Shown here: in pieces, positions 55,778 through 64,000 of the stretch
Layout of the letters: every line of letters begins with the position of its first letter
Numbering within the stretch: position 1 is the first letter of the stretch
Source: Aphelocoma coerulescens
Lineage: Eukaryota > Chordata > Aves > Passeriformes > Corvidae
Assembly (NCBI RefSeq): GCF_041296385.1
Contig: NW_027184083.1
Span: forward strand, 1,178,001 to 1,242,000
Direction of reading: 5' to 3'
DNA length: 64,000 bases
Made by a program: the position numbers and the translations under genes
Notes under the pieces: model-generated
Database searches by the model: none
Seen by the model: the letters and a program-made list of their open reading frames with translations, nothing else
Told to the model about the DNA's origin: nothing

Positions 55778-56371
55778 ATGCAGGACCCCGAAGCGAAAAG
55801 GCCCAGTCAGCATTGGCTCCTGAGGAAAGTGACGCCACTACTACAACAGCTGGAACTCTGGGACCTCCGTCCCAAGAAGTCTTGGGAGAGGCTGCAGACG
55901 TGGCTGAGTGAAGGGGCTGAGAACTTGCCAGGTACACCACTCTCTGTAGTGGGGGAAATAGCGAGACCCTGTGGCGAATGTAACAGCTGCCCTGGGTGGT
56001 TGCTAGTGACTTGCGGTGGTTGTCAGTGGACCCTCTGGACACACAAGCTAACGTTAGAAAGCGGGTGGTATACATGCCCACCTTGTGCAGACCGTGATCG
56101 AAGGCGAAACCAAGAAGGGGAGTTGCGTAAATTCTTGGGTATAGCACCAGACAAAGAGGTAGGGTGGGGAATTGTTTTTGACTGCCTTGAGACAAGGATA
56201 TTGGCTGACATCTTCGATCAACTGTCTGCCCATTTAGACCCAGTGAAGGCAGTACGGAGTGTGGCAGTGTTAGGGCGAGAGTGTGGCACACAGGTTCGTG
56301 TCCTGCGGCAGCATGCGGTGGCCCCCGAGAGCTGGGAAGCAACAAAGCAGCGCTGTTGCTGCCTGTTCTGA
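55778..56371 (+). CDS. Cys-rich ORF overlapping the end of pol (unknown function)
   Basis: 197 codons from ATG 55778, in a different frame from integrase and overlapping it for about 130 bases, the position where retroviral env or accessory genes start. Cys at 65, 68, 71 (CGECNSC), 79, 82 (CGGC) and 100, 103 (CPPC) would allow one or two zinc-binding sites. An Arg-rich ADRDRRR stretch follows, then a predicted-helical end. No signal peptide or membrane anchor is seen, so I do not call it env. The last six residues come from the LTR inserted at 56354, so the native C-terminus is lost. A broken relative is at 29011-29460. I do not recognise the family. Confidence 0.55.
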   Translation: MQDPEAKRPSQHWLLRKVTPLLQQLELWDLRPKKSWERLQTWLSEGAENLPGTPLSVVGEIARPCGECNSCPGWLLVTCGGCQWTLWTHKLTLESGWYTCPPCADRDRRRNQEGELRKFLGIAPDKEVGWGIVFDCLETRILADIFDQLSAHLDPVKAVRSVAVLGRECGTQVRVLRQHAVAPESWEATKQRCCCLF

Positions 56372-56831
56372 GCTTCCCCTCCCCCTCCCCAAGACACTTG
56401 CCTCTGCCATGTGCTGCGAGCTCCTTTGTTCTAAGCGCGGGCAAAACCAAATGTAACTCAAACTCCTTAGCAGTGTCTGATTGGCCGGTCACCCCGGGTC
56501 TGCCCCCAGTCCTCCCCTTTCCCCTTCTCCTAATAAAAGAGACGATCGAGGGAGGCCCCGTCCTCTCTTGGCTCTGCTACCTTCCTGTGAACATCTCTTG
56601 TTGTCTATTTCTTTTGAAAGCTTCTAACTGTGGGAAATTGAGCAAGCAGGGAGCTGTATTTCTCCCTCTTTGCTTCTGCTGATGGTATTTGCTTTGCAGC
56701 TGATACAGGTACCGATTTTAGAGCTACTAAAGTGTGAGATTGCCCGTGCTACCTCTCTAGGTTGTTCGAGGCTTTCTAAGGCATTAAACCACTAGCCTAG
56801 CTGGTTTAAAGCTGAAAAGATACCTTCCACA
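56354..56831 (+). repeat. 5' LTR of class II provirus K3
   Basis: 478 bp, from TGTTGCTGCCTG to CTTCCACA. AATAAAAG near 56532 may serve as the TATA-like box. Confidence 0.9.
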
Positions 56832-56833
56832 TT

Positions 56834-56851
56834 TGGCGCACAACGTGCTCT
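56834..56851 (+). promoter_or_regulatory. Primer-binding site, degenerate tRNA-Lys1,2 type
   Basis: TGGCGCACAACGTGCTCT against TGGCGCCCAACGTGGGGC: the first 14 bases match except one. Confidence 0.75.
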
Positions 56852-57144
56852 CTCTGAACCCCAGTTCTGAGAGACTTTCAGGGTGTCCCGGCAGCTGTGT
56901 GTCTGCTGGAGTTAGCTCTGCACGTTCTGCCGTGCCACCTCTGTGTAGCGAGCTGTTACTTTTTGTGTAACAGTGAACCCAGAGCCTCAACCTGTACCCT
57001 CCCCCACACCACGTGGCGAGGGAACGGCTGGAAAGCAGAAGACCCTTCTCGTATGTTTTTTTTCTCTGGACCTGCTTTCCTGTGGTAAATCCAGAATTCT
57101 GGTGAGTATTTCCCTGCTGGTTTAGGGGCTCCTGTCTTAAGCTG

Positions 57145-59175
57145 GTGCCGGTGCAAACTTTCTCTTTTTTTTCCTCCTTTTTGCAATTTGGGGCTGAGGT
57201 TTGTGGTGCTGCATTTGTAAGGGGATCTGAGGTTTCTGCACACCACAGAGAAATATATTACCAAGTTCAAAGCTACTTTTCTTGTACTGGGCATAAATAC
57301 CCTAAAAATCTAGTTCAATCTTTTGTACAATGGCTTTTTCAGGACTTTCCTAATCTGACCTCCGAGGACATAAGATCTGCTGAATTTTGGGATAAGGTGG
57401 GGAGAAAACTCTCCTCTCTTAGGCATGCAGGAGATGAAACAGTTTCAAAATTCTTTTCTCTCCTGTTACTAAGTTATACTTTGCCAGAGAAAAAAGCAGT
57501 ACATGAAAAGCCTCTGCAAAAGCCCCCTGTTGATTCCCTTATACCCTCTTCTAACCCCTGTGTCCCTGACCCCTCTTCCCCTACGCTGGAAAACACAGCT
57601 AGAGCAGATTGCTTTTTAGCACAGGAGAGCTATCGTCCTCCTGGCTCACCCGTGTTTCCTCAGCACCCTGCCTTGGATGGGAATCCGGAGCCCGTCCCAG
57701 GACCTTTCCAACACCTCTTCTCTACTCCCTTGTCCCCAGTTTCTAGCCCTCATGTTTCAAGCGCGTAAAAACCCCCTTCTCCCCTGATCTCTTTGTTTCC
57801 AGGGACAGCCATTGCCATGTGCTCCCAGCCCAGGAAAAACCCCCTCCCCCCAACCCCTTTTCTCCAAGTTTGTTTGTCTCCGATAATGGCGGAAGCAATG
57901 TTTCTTCATCCCCAAACTACACCTCCCACAATCCCTTTCTCCCCCACCCCACAAATCCCTTCTTGTCCCCATCCCCTCCCACTCCTGTGTCAGAACCTGA
58001 CCCCGCCCCTAACCCCGCCCCCACAGTGTCGTGTTTCACCCCTCCTTCTGTTCCCGCCCATGAGTCAAGTACTGCCACTGCCTCCCACAACCCCACCCCA
58101 ACCCCTCCCCTCCTCCAGCCTTGTCCCCGCCTCCACTCCCCGCCCCTGCCCCTTCACTCCCCGCCCCTGCTTCCCACTGCCCGCCCTTGCTTCCCATTGT
58201 CCCGCCCCAAGTTCCCACAATACTGTGAATACCTCTCTAAATCTGGGAACCTATGGCTACCAGGAAGTAACTCCAACTGCTTCTACTACACTTTCTCGTA
58301 CTAGCAATTGAGCAAACCCCGACTGGAAACCCTTTTCTTATTCTAATATTAAGGATTTGTGCAAGGCAATTAAGGAGTTTGGAATGCAGAGTAATTATTT
58401 TAAGAGCCTTTTAAGTGCTACTTTTGCAACTCACTTACTTGTACCTCATGATTTAGTTACAATTATGCAAACTCTTCTCACACCTGGTGATTTTATGATG
58501 TGGAAAAAGAAATGGAAAATAATTTTATCTGATTTATTGAAAATTTTGTGGCAAACTCCAGATAATTACCTGGACTTTGAGAATAATTATATCACATTAG
58601 ACCTTTTATCTGGTGACAATAATATGGCAAATCCTCAAAAACAAGCAATGCTTATCCCTCATCCAGTTCTTACTGAAATCACACATGCTGCTGAAAAGGC
58701 CTTAACATTACTACCATCTCAAACTCCTAACTCTCATTATACCACCATCAAGCAATTGCCAAATGAAAATATTATTCACTTTTATAACCGTTTGTGTGAA
58801 GCTGTCTCTTCCCAGGTCCCTAATCCTGACCTCCAACAAGTGTTCCTACTCGAACTTCTCCAAGTGAATACGAATGATGCTTGCAAACAAGTCATCCTCA
58901 CTCTCCCTCTGCATCCTCCCCCTACTGTTGAATCCATCCTCGATATCTGTACAAAGAAGGTGCAGCTGAACACAGCTGCTCCCTTTTTGAAAAAATTGGG
59001 GATGGTTGGGGAAGTTGTGGAGAATGCTATGGGTACAGGGGAAACTCAATCACGTGGTAACTTTATATGTTATTGTTGTCAGAAAAAGGGACGTAGCTCG
59101 CAATTGCAGAGCGATTATAACTGCTGATAAAAACTCTCCAAAGACTGTTTCCCCAGGTCAACAGCAGGGAAACTA
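57145..59175 (+). pseudogene. gag: gag of class II provirus K3 (broken)
   Basis: Matrix-like frame 57145-57768 (EIYYQVQSYF, FVQWLFQDFPNLTSEDI) has no ATG; the start was probably lost. It is the closest relative in this window of the N-terminal part of the Y-box fusion. A proline-rich stretch (57790-58310) has several open frames. Capsid is open from about 58321 to 59127 (LLSATFATHLLVPHDL, YTTIKQLPNENIIHFYNRL). The first knuckle begins CYCCQKKG, then a missing base shifts the frame. In the corrected register gag ends at TAG 59174, just after a GGGAAAC site. Confidence 0.8.
59167..59173 (+). promoter_or_regulatory. gag-pro -1 frameshift site
   Basis: GGGAAAC directly before the gag TAG. Slipping back one base enters the protease frame. 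The same heptamer serves at 62255. Confidence 0.75.
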
Positions 59176-60111
59176 GCGACTCAACGCGTCCTAACAGCTC
59201 CGCATTCAGGCATAAATAGGGCTGCAGACAAAGCAACTTGGACTTCTGGACTCAGGTTTAAGGTAACCTGTGATGAAACACACCATTTCAACAACAACAA
59301 ACAGACTGTAATACCCATCTCGTTCCAGAATGTGGACGCCATGCCAGACTCTACATACCTTTTTGCTATTGGAGACACTTGGGAAACACCTGCTGGGATA
59401 GAGGTTACACCCACACTCATGAAAGTGGATCAGAATGGGTGTTCTAACCTAATTGTACAATGTATATATCCACCATACTTCATGCCAAAGGGTCAAGTCA
59501 TTGCACAGGCCATTCCACTGCCCAAATACCTGCCCACAGATGGTCATATCCCAGCCATCTGTTGGACTGAGGTTTTGGGAAACAAAAAACCTGTAATAGA
59601 ATGTAAGCTCCATCACAAATCACATAAAGTCAGTATCATGGGAATGATAGACACAGGTGCTGATGTGTCTGTCGTTCCATCTGATAAGTGGCCTGCGCAA
59701 TGAGAATTGCAGTCTCAGGGCATCATACAAGGGATTGGAGGTACCCAAATTGCAAAGCAATCCAAATACACCATTCCAATTGAAGTTCCAGAAGGACAGA
59801 GAGCGACACTTCGTCCGTATGTCCTGGATACCAAATTCACCCTGTGGGGAAGGGATGCCATGTCTCAGTGGGGAACAAAAATGGATATCACCCCTAGACA
59901 TCAAAATGGAGCAGAGTGCCATCCACAGAAATTAATTTGTAAAACAGATGAACCAGTGTGGGTTAACCAGTGGTCGCTAAAAGAAGGAAACTTAGAGGCA
60001 CTCAAAACATTAGTAGCTGAACAATTGGCTAAAGGAAATATAGTTCCAACTAGCAGCCCATGGAATACACCTGTGTTTGTAATACAAAAACCGGGAAAGA
60101 ACAAATATAGG
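59176..60111 (+). pseudogene. pro: pro and RT start of class II provirus K3
   Basis: dUTPase-like part (SNLIVQCIYPPYFMPKGQVIAQAIPLP), protease with intact IDTGADVSVV (about 59648-59677), a TGA at 59701-59703, then the protease end ([21 protein letters not shown]) and, in the same frame, RT N-terminus ([34 protein letters not shown]) to 60111. Pro and pol share a frame here, while relatives shift -1 between them. Confidence 0.82.
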
Positions 60112-60441
60112 TGTGGAGAGCTTATCTGAGGAATGGTTGCGCAGTAGAGGACATGATAAGATAGAGCCTTGCGGAATGCAAGGTCAGTTTATCTTAGGAA
60201 AAGCGGTTTCTTATCAGCAGGATATGTAACAGGATACAAACCAGCCAGCCCCACAGAAGGAGCAGACTGGAATGTGGAAAGGCGTGTTGTTCCCACGAGA
60301 GAAGATGACCAATCATGAGCTCAGCTTTTGCAATATGTATGAGCTGTTTAAGTGCTCTATAAGTATGAGATGAGAAGACAATAAAGTTGAGACTTGCTGA
60401 TCATGAAATCATGGTGCGTGTCTCCCGCGCCTCTCCCGACA
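60112..60441 (+). repeat. 5' LTR of class II provirus K4
   Basis: 330 bp, from TGTGGAGAGCTT to TCTCCCGACA. CTATAAGTATG near 60357 and ACAATAAAG near 60380 are the likely TATA box and polyadenylation signal. Confidence 0.9.
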
Positions 60442-60443
60442 TC

Positions 60444-60461
60444 TGACGCCCGAACAGAAGG
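60444..60461 (+). promoter_or_regulatory. Primer-binding site, variant tRNA-Lys3 type
   Basis: TGACGCCCGAACAGAAGG against TGGCGCCCGAACAGGGAC. The G-to-A at the third position breaks the usual TGG start. Confidence 0.8.
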
Positions 60462-60656
60462 CACGTCCCTGACCCCCCCCCCCCCACCCCCACTTCCACA
60501 AGGAGAGGTGCGTTGGGTTCAGGTCCCGCAGCTAGACGGACGGCAATAAGAGCGGAGGACAACTGCGTTCCCGTCTCCGTGCCCGAACGACCACACCGGT
60601 GGGTTCGCTGATACGTGCTGCCGAAGCCTGGAGGGGCTAGCAACGGTACCGTAAGT

Positions 60657-62378
60657 ATGGATAGGCAAGCAGCACAGGATTTATTCAAAGCCTTTCTTCT
60701 TAAGCGTCACTTTAAAGCTTTTAACTTAGAAAAAGACCTCCCTTCCCTACTAACTCACGCGCGTTCCTATGGCTTCTTTGCTGACCCCCACAGCATTCAC
60801 GAATTAGTAGAATGGCGGAGGTACGGGGATCAACTTTTTAGCCTTGTTTTAGACGATGACAAGTCAGCCAAGAAAATAAGCAAACTTTGGAAAGCAGTTC
60901 ATAATGAGCTACTGTTAGTGCAGGCAGAGAAGCGAGCAGTCGAAGGTATCAAGGCTGCGCACTCGCATAACCAAAATTATGACTCCTCAGTTTACCCCAC
61001 GGCCCCTAACCCCCCCGCCTTTGCCGCTGTGGAGATTCCGCCACAGCCACTGCCCACTAACAGCCAATCCCCTGCGCCGTCTACCCCCTTGCCGGCCCCC
61101 CCGCCTTCCGCTTCAATCACCGCCTCTGCATTAACCCCCTCACACCAGCCGCCGCCGCCCGACCCCTCTAATGCCACAGAGCCTGTCCCTGGGGCAGAAT
61201 CTGACCTGGCGGAGGCTATGGCAGCAAAGAGGAGAGAGTTGTGGCAGGCGCTTGCCCAAGACGGCATGGAAAGGGGAGATTCCGAGCTCCTGGTGGCTGC
61301 ACAAGAAGCGATGGCTTTCCCTGTCGTTTTTACTACTAATGCGCAAGGGGGCCAGAATGCGCAGTTTGCCCATCTCGACTGGAAACTCCTGTCCCAGCTG
61401 AGAGCAACAGTTGGTAGCTTTGGGGTGTCTAGTGAACCAGCTAAGCAAATGTTAGATTATCTTTTTAATGCCCACATTCTTCTGCCTGCCGATATCCTGG
61501 CCATCACGAAACTCATTTACACCCCTTCTCAGAGATTGCTTTTTGAGGCAAGGTGGAGAGAGGAAGCGGCACGTAGCGCTAATCTCCCCAGACCCCAAGG
61601 GGACCCCTTAACAGGCCTTACTGTAGACGAGCTTATGGGACAGGGCCCGTATCTCAGAGTTGAAGCTCAAGCTGGACTAGGGCCGCATAAACTTAGGGAG
61701 GCTATGGCAGTAGCTAAGAGAGCAATGGATAAAGTCAGGACATCGGGAGGGACCCCCCTATATATGAGCATCAAGCAGGGTCGTGATGAATCATTAAGCT
61801 CCTTTGTTGATAAGGTTATGGATGCTATCTCTAGGGCAGGGACACCCGACCATATGCAAGATGCCATTTTAAGACAGTGCGTTTTGCAAAATAGCAACCC
61901 TACCACCAGGTCTTTAATTACCTCTATACCTGGTGATTGGACCACTCAGGCATTACTAGATAAAGCTGCGACCTTGCCCACAGGCGCTCAAGCCTTCTTG
62001 GTCCACGCATTAAAGAAGCTGGGGGAGGGATTGAAGGAACAAGCAGCTAGTGCTCAGATGCAGGTAATGGCAGCCCTTGCTCCCCTCCAAGCAGCAGCCA
62101 CGCGCCCCCGGTTGCCTCAAGGGGGAAACAGAATGAGATGCTATCGATGTGGCCAGTCGGGCCACATTCGTCGGGAGTGCTCAGCATCCGGAGTTTGGTG
62201 CAACAAATGCCAATCCAACACGCATAACTCGAATGCCTGCCGTAACAAGAAGCAGGGAAACTCCCGGAGCAGCGCGTCCAGCAGCCGCGCAGGGACACAA
62301 GTAGCAGCTGCAAACCCTTGCCCTGCCTCCAGCCAGCAACAGGTGGCAGCCTCGGTCTGGACTTGGCAGCCTCAGTAG
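60657..62378 (+). CDS. gag: Gag polyprotein of class II provirus K4, intact
   Basis: 573 residues from ATG 60657 (A at -3, G at +4). Matrix at 1-about 100 with no N-terminal Gly; a PTAP late-domain motif at 114-117, which recruits TSG101 for budding in retroviruses; a Pro-rich linker to about 175; a helical stretch; capsid from about 221 (FPVVFTTNAQ) with the major homology region IKQGRDESLSSFVDKV; and nucleocapsid with two perfect CCHC knuckles, CYRCGQSGHIRREC (495-508) and CNKCQSNTHNSNAC (515-528). The C-terminus overlaps pro. All expected parts are present, so it could assemble cores. Capsid resembles those at 28430 and 50164. Confidence 0.92.
   Translation: MDRQAAQDLFKAFLLKRHFKAFNLEKDLPSLLTHARSYGFFADPHSIHELVEWRRYGDQLFSLVLDDDKSAKKISKLWKAVHNELLLVQAEKRAVEGIKAAHSHNQNYDSSVYPTAPNPPAFAAVEIPPQPLPTNSQSPAPSTPLPAPPPSASITASALTPSHQPPPPDPSNATEPVPGAESDLAEAMAAKRRELWQALAQDGMERGDSELLVAAQEAMAFPVVFTTNAQGGQNAQFAHLDWKLLSQLRATVGSFGVSSEPAKQMLDYLFNAHILLPADILAITKLIYTPSQRLLFEARWREEAARSANLPRPQGDPLTGLTVDELMGQGPYLRVEAQAGLGPHKLREAMAVAKRAMDKVRTSGGTPLYMSIKQGRDESLSSFVDKVMDAISRAGTPDHMQDAILRQCVLQNSNPTTRSLITSIPGDWTTQALLDKAATLPTGAQAFLVHALKKLGEGLKEQAASAQMQVMAALAPLQAAATRPRLPQGGNRMRCYRCGQSGHIRRECSASGVWCNKCQSNTHNSNACRNKKQGNSRSSASSSRAGTQVAAANPCPASSQQQVAASVWTWQPQ
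62255..62261 (+). promoter_or_regulatory. gag-pro -1 frameshift heptamer
   Basis: GGGAAAC, read G GGA AAC in the gag frame: a canonical X XXY YYZ site. A possible stem GCGCG/CGCGC lies about 13 bases downstream. Pro is open in the -1 frame from here. Confidence 0.85.
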
Positions 62379-63055
62379 ACTGTGATCTCCTGACGTCTGA
62401 AATCCATAACATCCCTACAGGACTCACAGGACCCATTTGCCTCAATGGTACACCAGTAGGAGGCTTGATTCTTGGCCGATCATCTGCCACTGCCCTAGGA
62501 CTATTCGTTCAACCAGGCGTGGTGGACGCTGACTCACAGGGTGATATCTTCATACTAGCTTATACTGTTTATCCACCTGTAAGAATTCCCAAAGGCCAAA
62601 GACTAGCTCAATTTGTACCTTTGCCTCAAGCCACACAAGGCATGCAACCCTTGCAGGCTCAACCAAACGCTCATACAGGCTGCGGCTCAACTGGGGAACT
62701 AACCTTGCTCACCATTGATCTTAATAGCCGTCCACGGAAGCCGTGTGCCCTAACCTATAAAGGAGAAACAATCACGTTACAGAGCCTCCTAGACACAGGG
62801 GCAGACTCCAGCATTGTCGATGTGAACACATGGCCCTCACATTGGCCTCTTCTGCCAGCAATGACAGCCATCACTGGTGTCGGAGGAATGAAACTAGCAC
62901 ACAAATCTCCGCTGATAACTGTAGAAATTGAGGGCAAGAAAACTACCGCAACTTTTTCTATCGCCCCTCTACCCCCCACAGTTGACTGCCTCATCGGAAG
63001 AGATGTATTGGCCCAAATGAGTTTTGTGCTTACCGATGATCGCCATTTCTGCTAA
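62255..63055 (+). CDS. pro: Pro: dUTPase-protease of class II provirus K4
   Basis: Made by -1 shift from gag; the frame has no stop from the slip site to TAA 63053. The dUTPase domain comes first with motifs LGLDLAASVDCDL, LILGRSSATALGL, GVVDADSQGDI and KGQRLAQFVPLP, which look complete. The aspartic protease follows with LLDTGADSSIVD (active site near 62794), TAITGVGGMK (flap) and CLIGRDVLAQM. dUTPase before protease in a separate pro frame is the betaretrovirus plan. Both activities may be intact. Confidence 0.9.
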   Translation, partial: GKLPEQRVQQPRRDTSSSCKPLPCLQPATGGSLGLDLAASVDCDLLTSEIHNIPTGLTGPICLNGTPVGGLILGRSSATALGLFVQPGVVDADSQGDIFILAYTVYPPVRIPKGQRLAQFVPLPQATQGMQPLQAQPNAHTGCGSTGELTLLTIDLNSRPRKPCALTYKGETITLQSLLDTGADSSIVDVNTWPSHWPLLPAMTAITGVGGMKLAHKSPLITVEIEGKKTTATFSIAPLPPTVDCLIGRDVLAQMSFVLTDDRHFC

Positions 63056-64000
63056 GGGCCGTTGCTTGGAATTTCCCGCTGCCACTAAGATGGACTGACA
63101 ATAACCCTGTGGTGGTTAAGCAATGGCCTTTAAAGCGGGAAAATCTGCTTCAAGCACATGCTCTAGTCAATGAGCAGCTTCAACAAGGACATCTTAAGCT
63201 GTCGACAAGCCCATGGAACACCCCAATTTTTGTCATCCAAAAGAAGAATGGCACGTTTCGTCTGCTACAAGACCTTCGAACTGTCAATGCTCGTATGGAG
63301 CCTATGGGAACGCTGCAGCCAGGACTCCCTAATCCAGCAATGTTGCCACAAGATTGGCCTCTTCTTATTATTGACTTGAAAGATTGCTTTTTCACAATTC
63401 CACTACATCCAGATGATACGAAGAGATTTGCCTTTTCATTGCCTGCTCTTAATCGTGGTGAACCAGACAAACGTTTTGAGTGGACCGTATTGCCGCAGGG
63501 AATGCGCAACTCTCCCACCATATGTCAATTGTATGTCGATGCAGCATTGCAGCCACTGCGACAAAAGTTACCTCAGACCATCATTTATCATTATATGGAT
63601 GATATTTTGTTTGCGCAGAAGGAGCCTTTTGACCAAACAGAAATTCAGCTCATTACCTCCTCTCTTCAAGAATGGTCTTTAGTAATAGCTGCTAACAAAA
63701 TTCAAATATCCTCCCCGTGGAAGTATTTAGGATGGGTCATCACCAATCAAAGAGTGAAGCCTCAAAAACTACATATCCAAGCCTCAATCACCACTTTAAA
63801 TGACGCTCAAAAACTGTTAGGTGATCTGCAGTGGTTGAAGCCAATAGTAGGAATCCCCAATGTTCTTTTAGATCAGCTCCGTCCCTTACTAAAAGGATCA
63901 GACCCATGCGCACCGGTACATCTAAGGCCGCAGCAGCAAGAAGCTCTACAACAAATCACCACCTGTATCACAGACGGTTTTGTTTCGCGTCTTAATCCAG
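63040..64000 (+). CDS. pol: Pol (RT part) of class II provirus K4, continues past the window
   Basis: Frame -1 to pro, open from the codon after TGA 63037-63039 to the window end. RT motifs: [63 protein letters not shown], and the active site YHYMDDILFAQ (about 63589-63621). Thumb follows (WKYLGWVI, LLGDLQWLKP). The shift from pro must occur in 63040-63055; the only candidate is the weak CCATTTC at 63043-63049, which recalls betaretroviral pro-pol sites. Confidence 0.9.

Larger units (their letters stand above)
51842..55911 (+). pseudogene. pol: pol of the K1-related provirus, split by a solo LTR
   Basis: RT open at 51842-52447 ([50 protein letters not shown]) and stopped by TGA at 52447. 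Thumb follows with more stops. RNase H is in the frame 52778-53756 (VFADAG, TLELRTVIWAL, VSDSLYV, GNARADEAV). The integrase zinc finger HDLFH...CPRC ends at 53756, where a solo LTR sits. It resumes at 55106 with integrase core QMDVTHV, TDNGPAY and VVERAHR, an in-frame TGA near 55248, and the C-terminal tail to 55911. Catalytic motifs are kept though the frame is broken. Confidence 0.87.
48361..56353 (+). mobile_element. Class II provirus (family K1 relative), degenerate and truncated
   Basis: LTR end (to about 48825, itself interrupted by the solo LTR at 48445), PBS, gag, pro (dUTPase-protease), pol, and a Cys-rich ORF. It is cut at 56353 by the next provirus. Internal sequence is close to 26997-30421. 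A 1.3-kb solo LTR splits integrase. The left edge of its LTR is uncertain. Gag, pro and pol lie in three frames, as in betaretroviruses. Confidence 0.83.
56354..60111 (+). mobile_element. Class II provirus (family K3), 3' part cut off
   Basis: LTR, PBS, gag, pro and the first RT codons, then truncated at 60111 by the next provirus. The same LTR family occurs alone at 44578-45055. The 6 bases left of the LTR are CAGCGC; the matching TSD copy would lie beyond the window. Confidence 0.85.
60112..64000 (+). mobile_element. Class II provirus (family K4), open gag-pro-pol, runs off the window
   Basis: LTR, Lys3-type PBS, intact gag, pro by -1 shift, pol by a second -1 shift, with no internal stop seen to 64000. 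It interrupts the RT of provirus K3. The 3' end, any env and the TSD (left copy TATAGG) lie outside. It is the least damaged class II copy in the window. Confidence 0.88.

Noticed and set aside
57793..58311. Two overlapping Pro-rich frames as separate genes
   Set aside because: They are the linker of the K3 gag read in different frames. No start context or domain is seen.
1..64000. Assignment to a bird W chromosome
   Set aside because: ERV density fits, but no W-linked gene is present. It remains a guess and is not claimed.

Overview
This is a transposon graveyard from a bird genome. The evidence is two CR1 LINE copies, one with the CR1 3' end (a GGTTGGAC...-type 3' UTR and an ATTCTGTG terminal octamer at 20173-20180), and a very dense set of avian-type endogenous retroviruses (ERVs) and solo LTRs. 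I see no host gene with introns. Such density fits a gene-poor, low-recombination region such as a songbird W chromosome or pericentromere, but that is inference. Many boundaries are exact because 5- or 6-bp target-site duplications (TSDs) can be read directly.

Layout. 1-2020: flank with an old minus-strand LTR. 2021-9356: complete class III (ERV-L-like) provirus with near-identical LTRs, an open gag, a TAG stop and an in-frame open pol, and no env. 9362-20975: AT-rich DNA with two CR1 copies and three solo LTRs. 20976-31312: plus-strand class I (gamma-like) provirus, interrupted by a solo LTR in its nucleocapsid codons (25187-25929) and by a whole class II provirus in its RT gene (26997-30421), then cut off by a second class II element (31313-34609). 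That element is in turn cut off by a minus-strand class I provirus (34610-44552).

44578-48734: solo LTRs of several families. 48361-56353: degenerate class II provirus (gag-pro-pol plus a Cys-rich ORF), interrupted by a 1.3-kb solo LTR and truncated by another class II provirus (56354-60111). The last is truncated by a further class II provirus (60112 to the window end) with open gag, pro and pol and recognisable -1 frameshift sites.

The most unusual object lies inside the RT gene of the minus-strand class I provirus. It is a 2.2-kb LTR element (38118-40324) with two 275-bp LTRs differing at one base and a 6-bp TSD, and no pol. Its single long ORF (38610-39938, minus) joins a retroviral Gag matrix-like N-terminus to a complete cold-shock domain of the Y-box-binding protein (YBX) type. 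It looks like a recent retroviral capture of a host RNA-binding-protein gene, carried by a non-autonomous element that would need Gag-Pol from a relative.

Other points of interest are a perfect hairpin that buries the gag stop codon of the ERV-L provirus, a Cys-rich overlapping ORF after pol in one class II family, and a gamma-type env remnant on a class II backbone. All elements are old or young genomic copies; they are described here as found, with their breaks.
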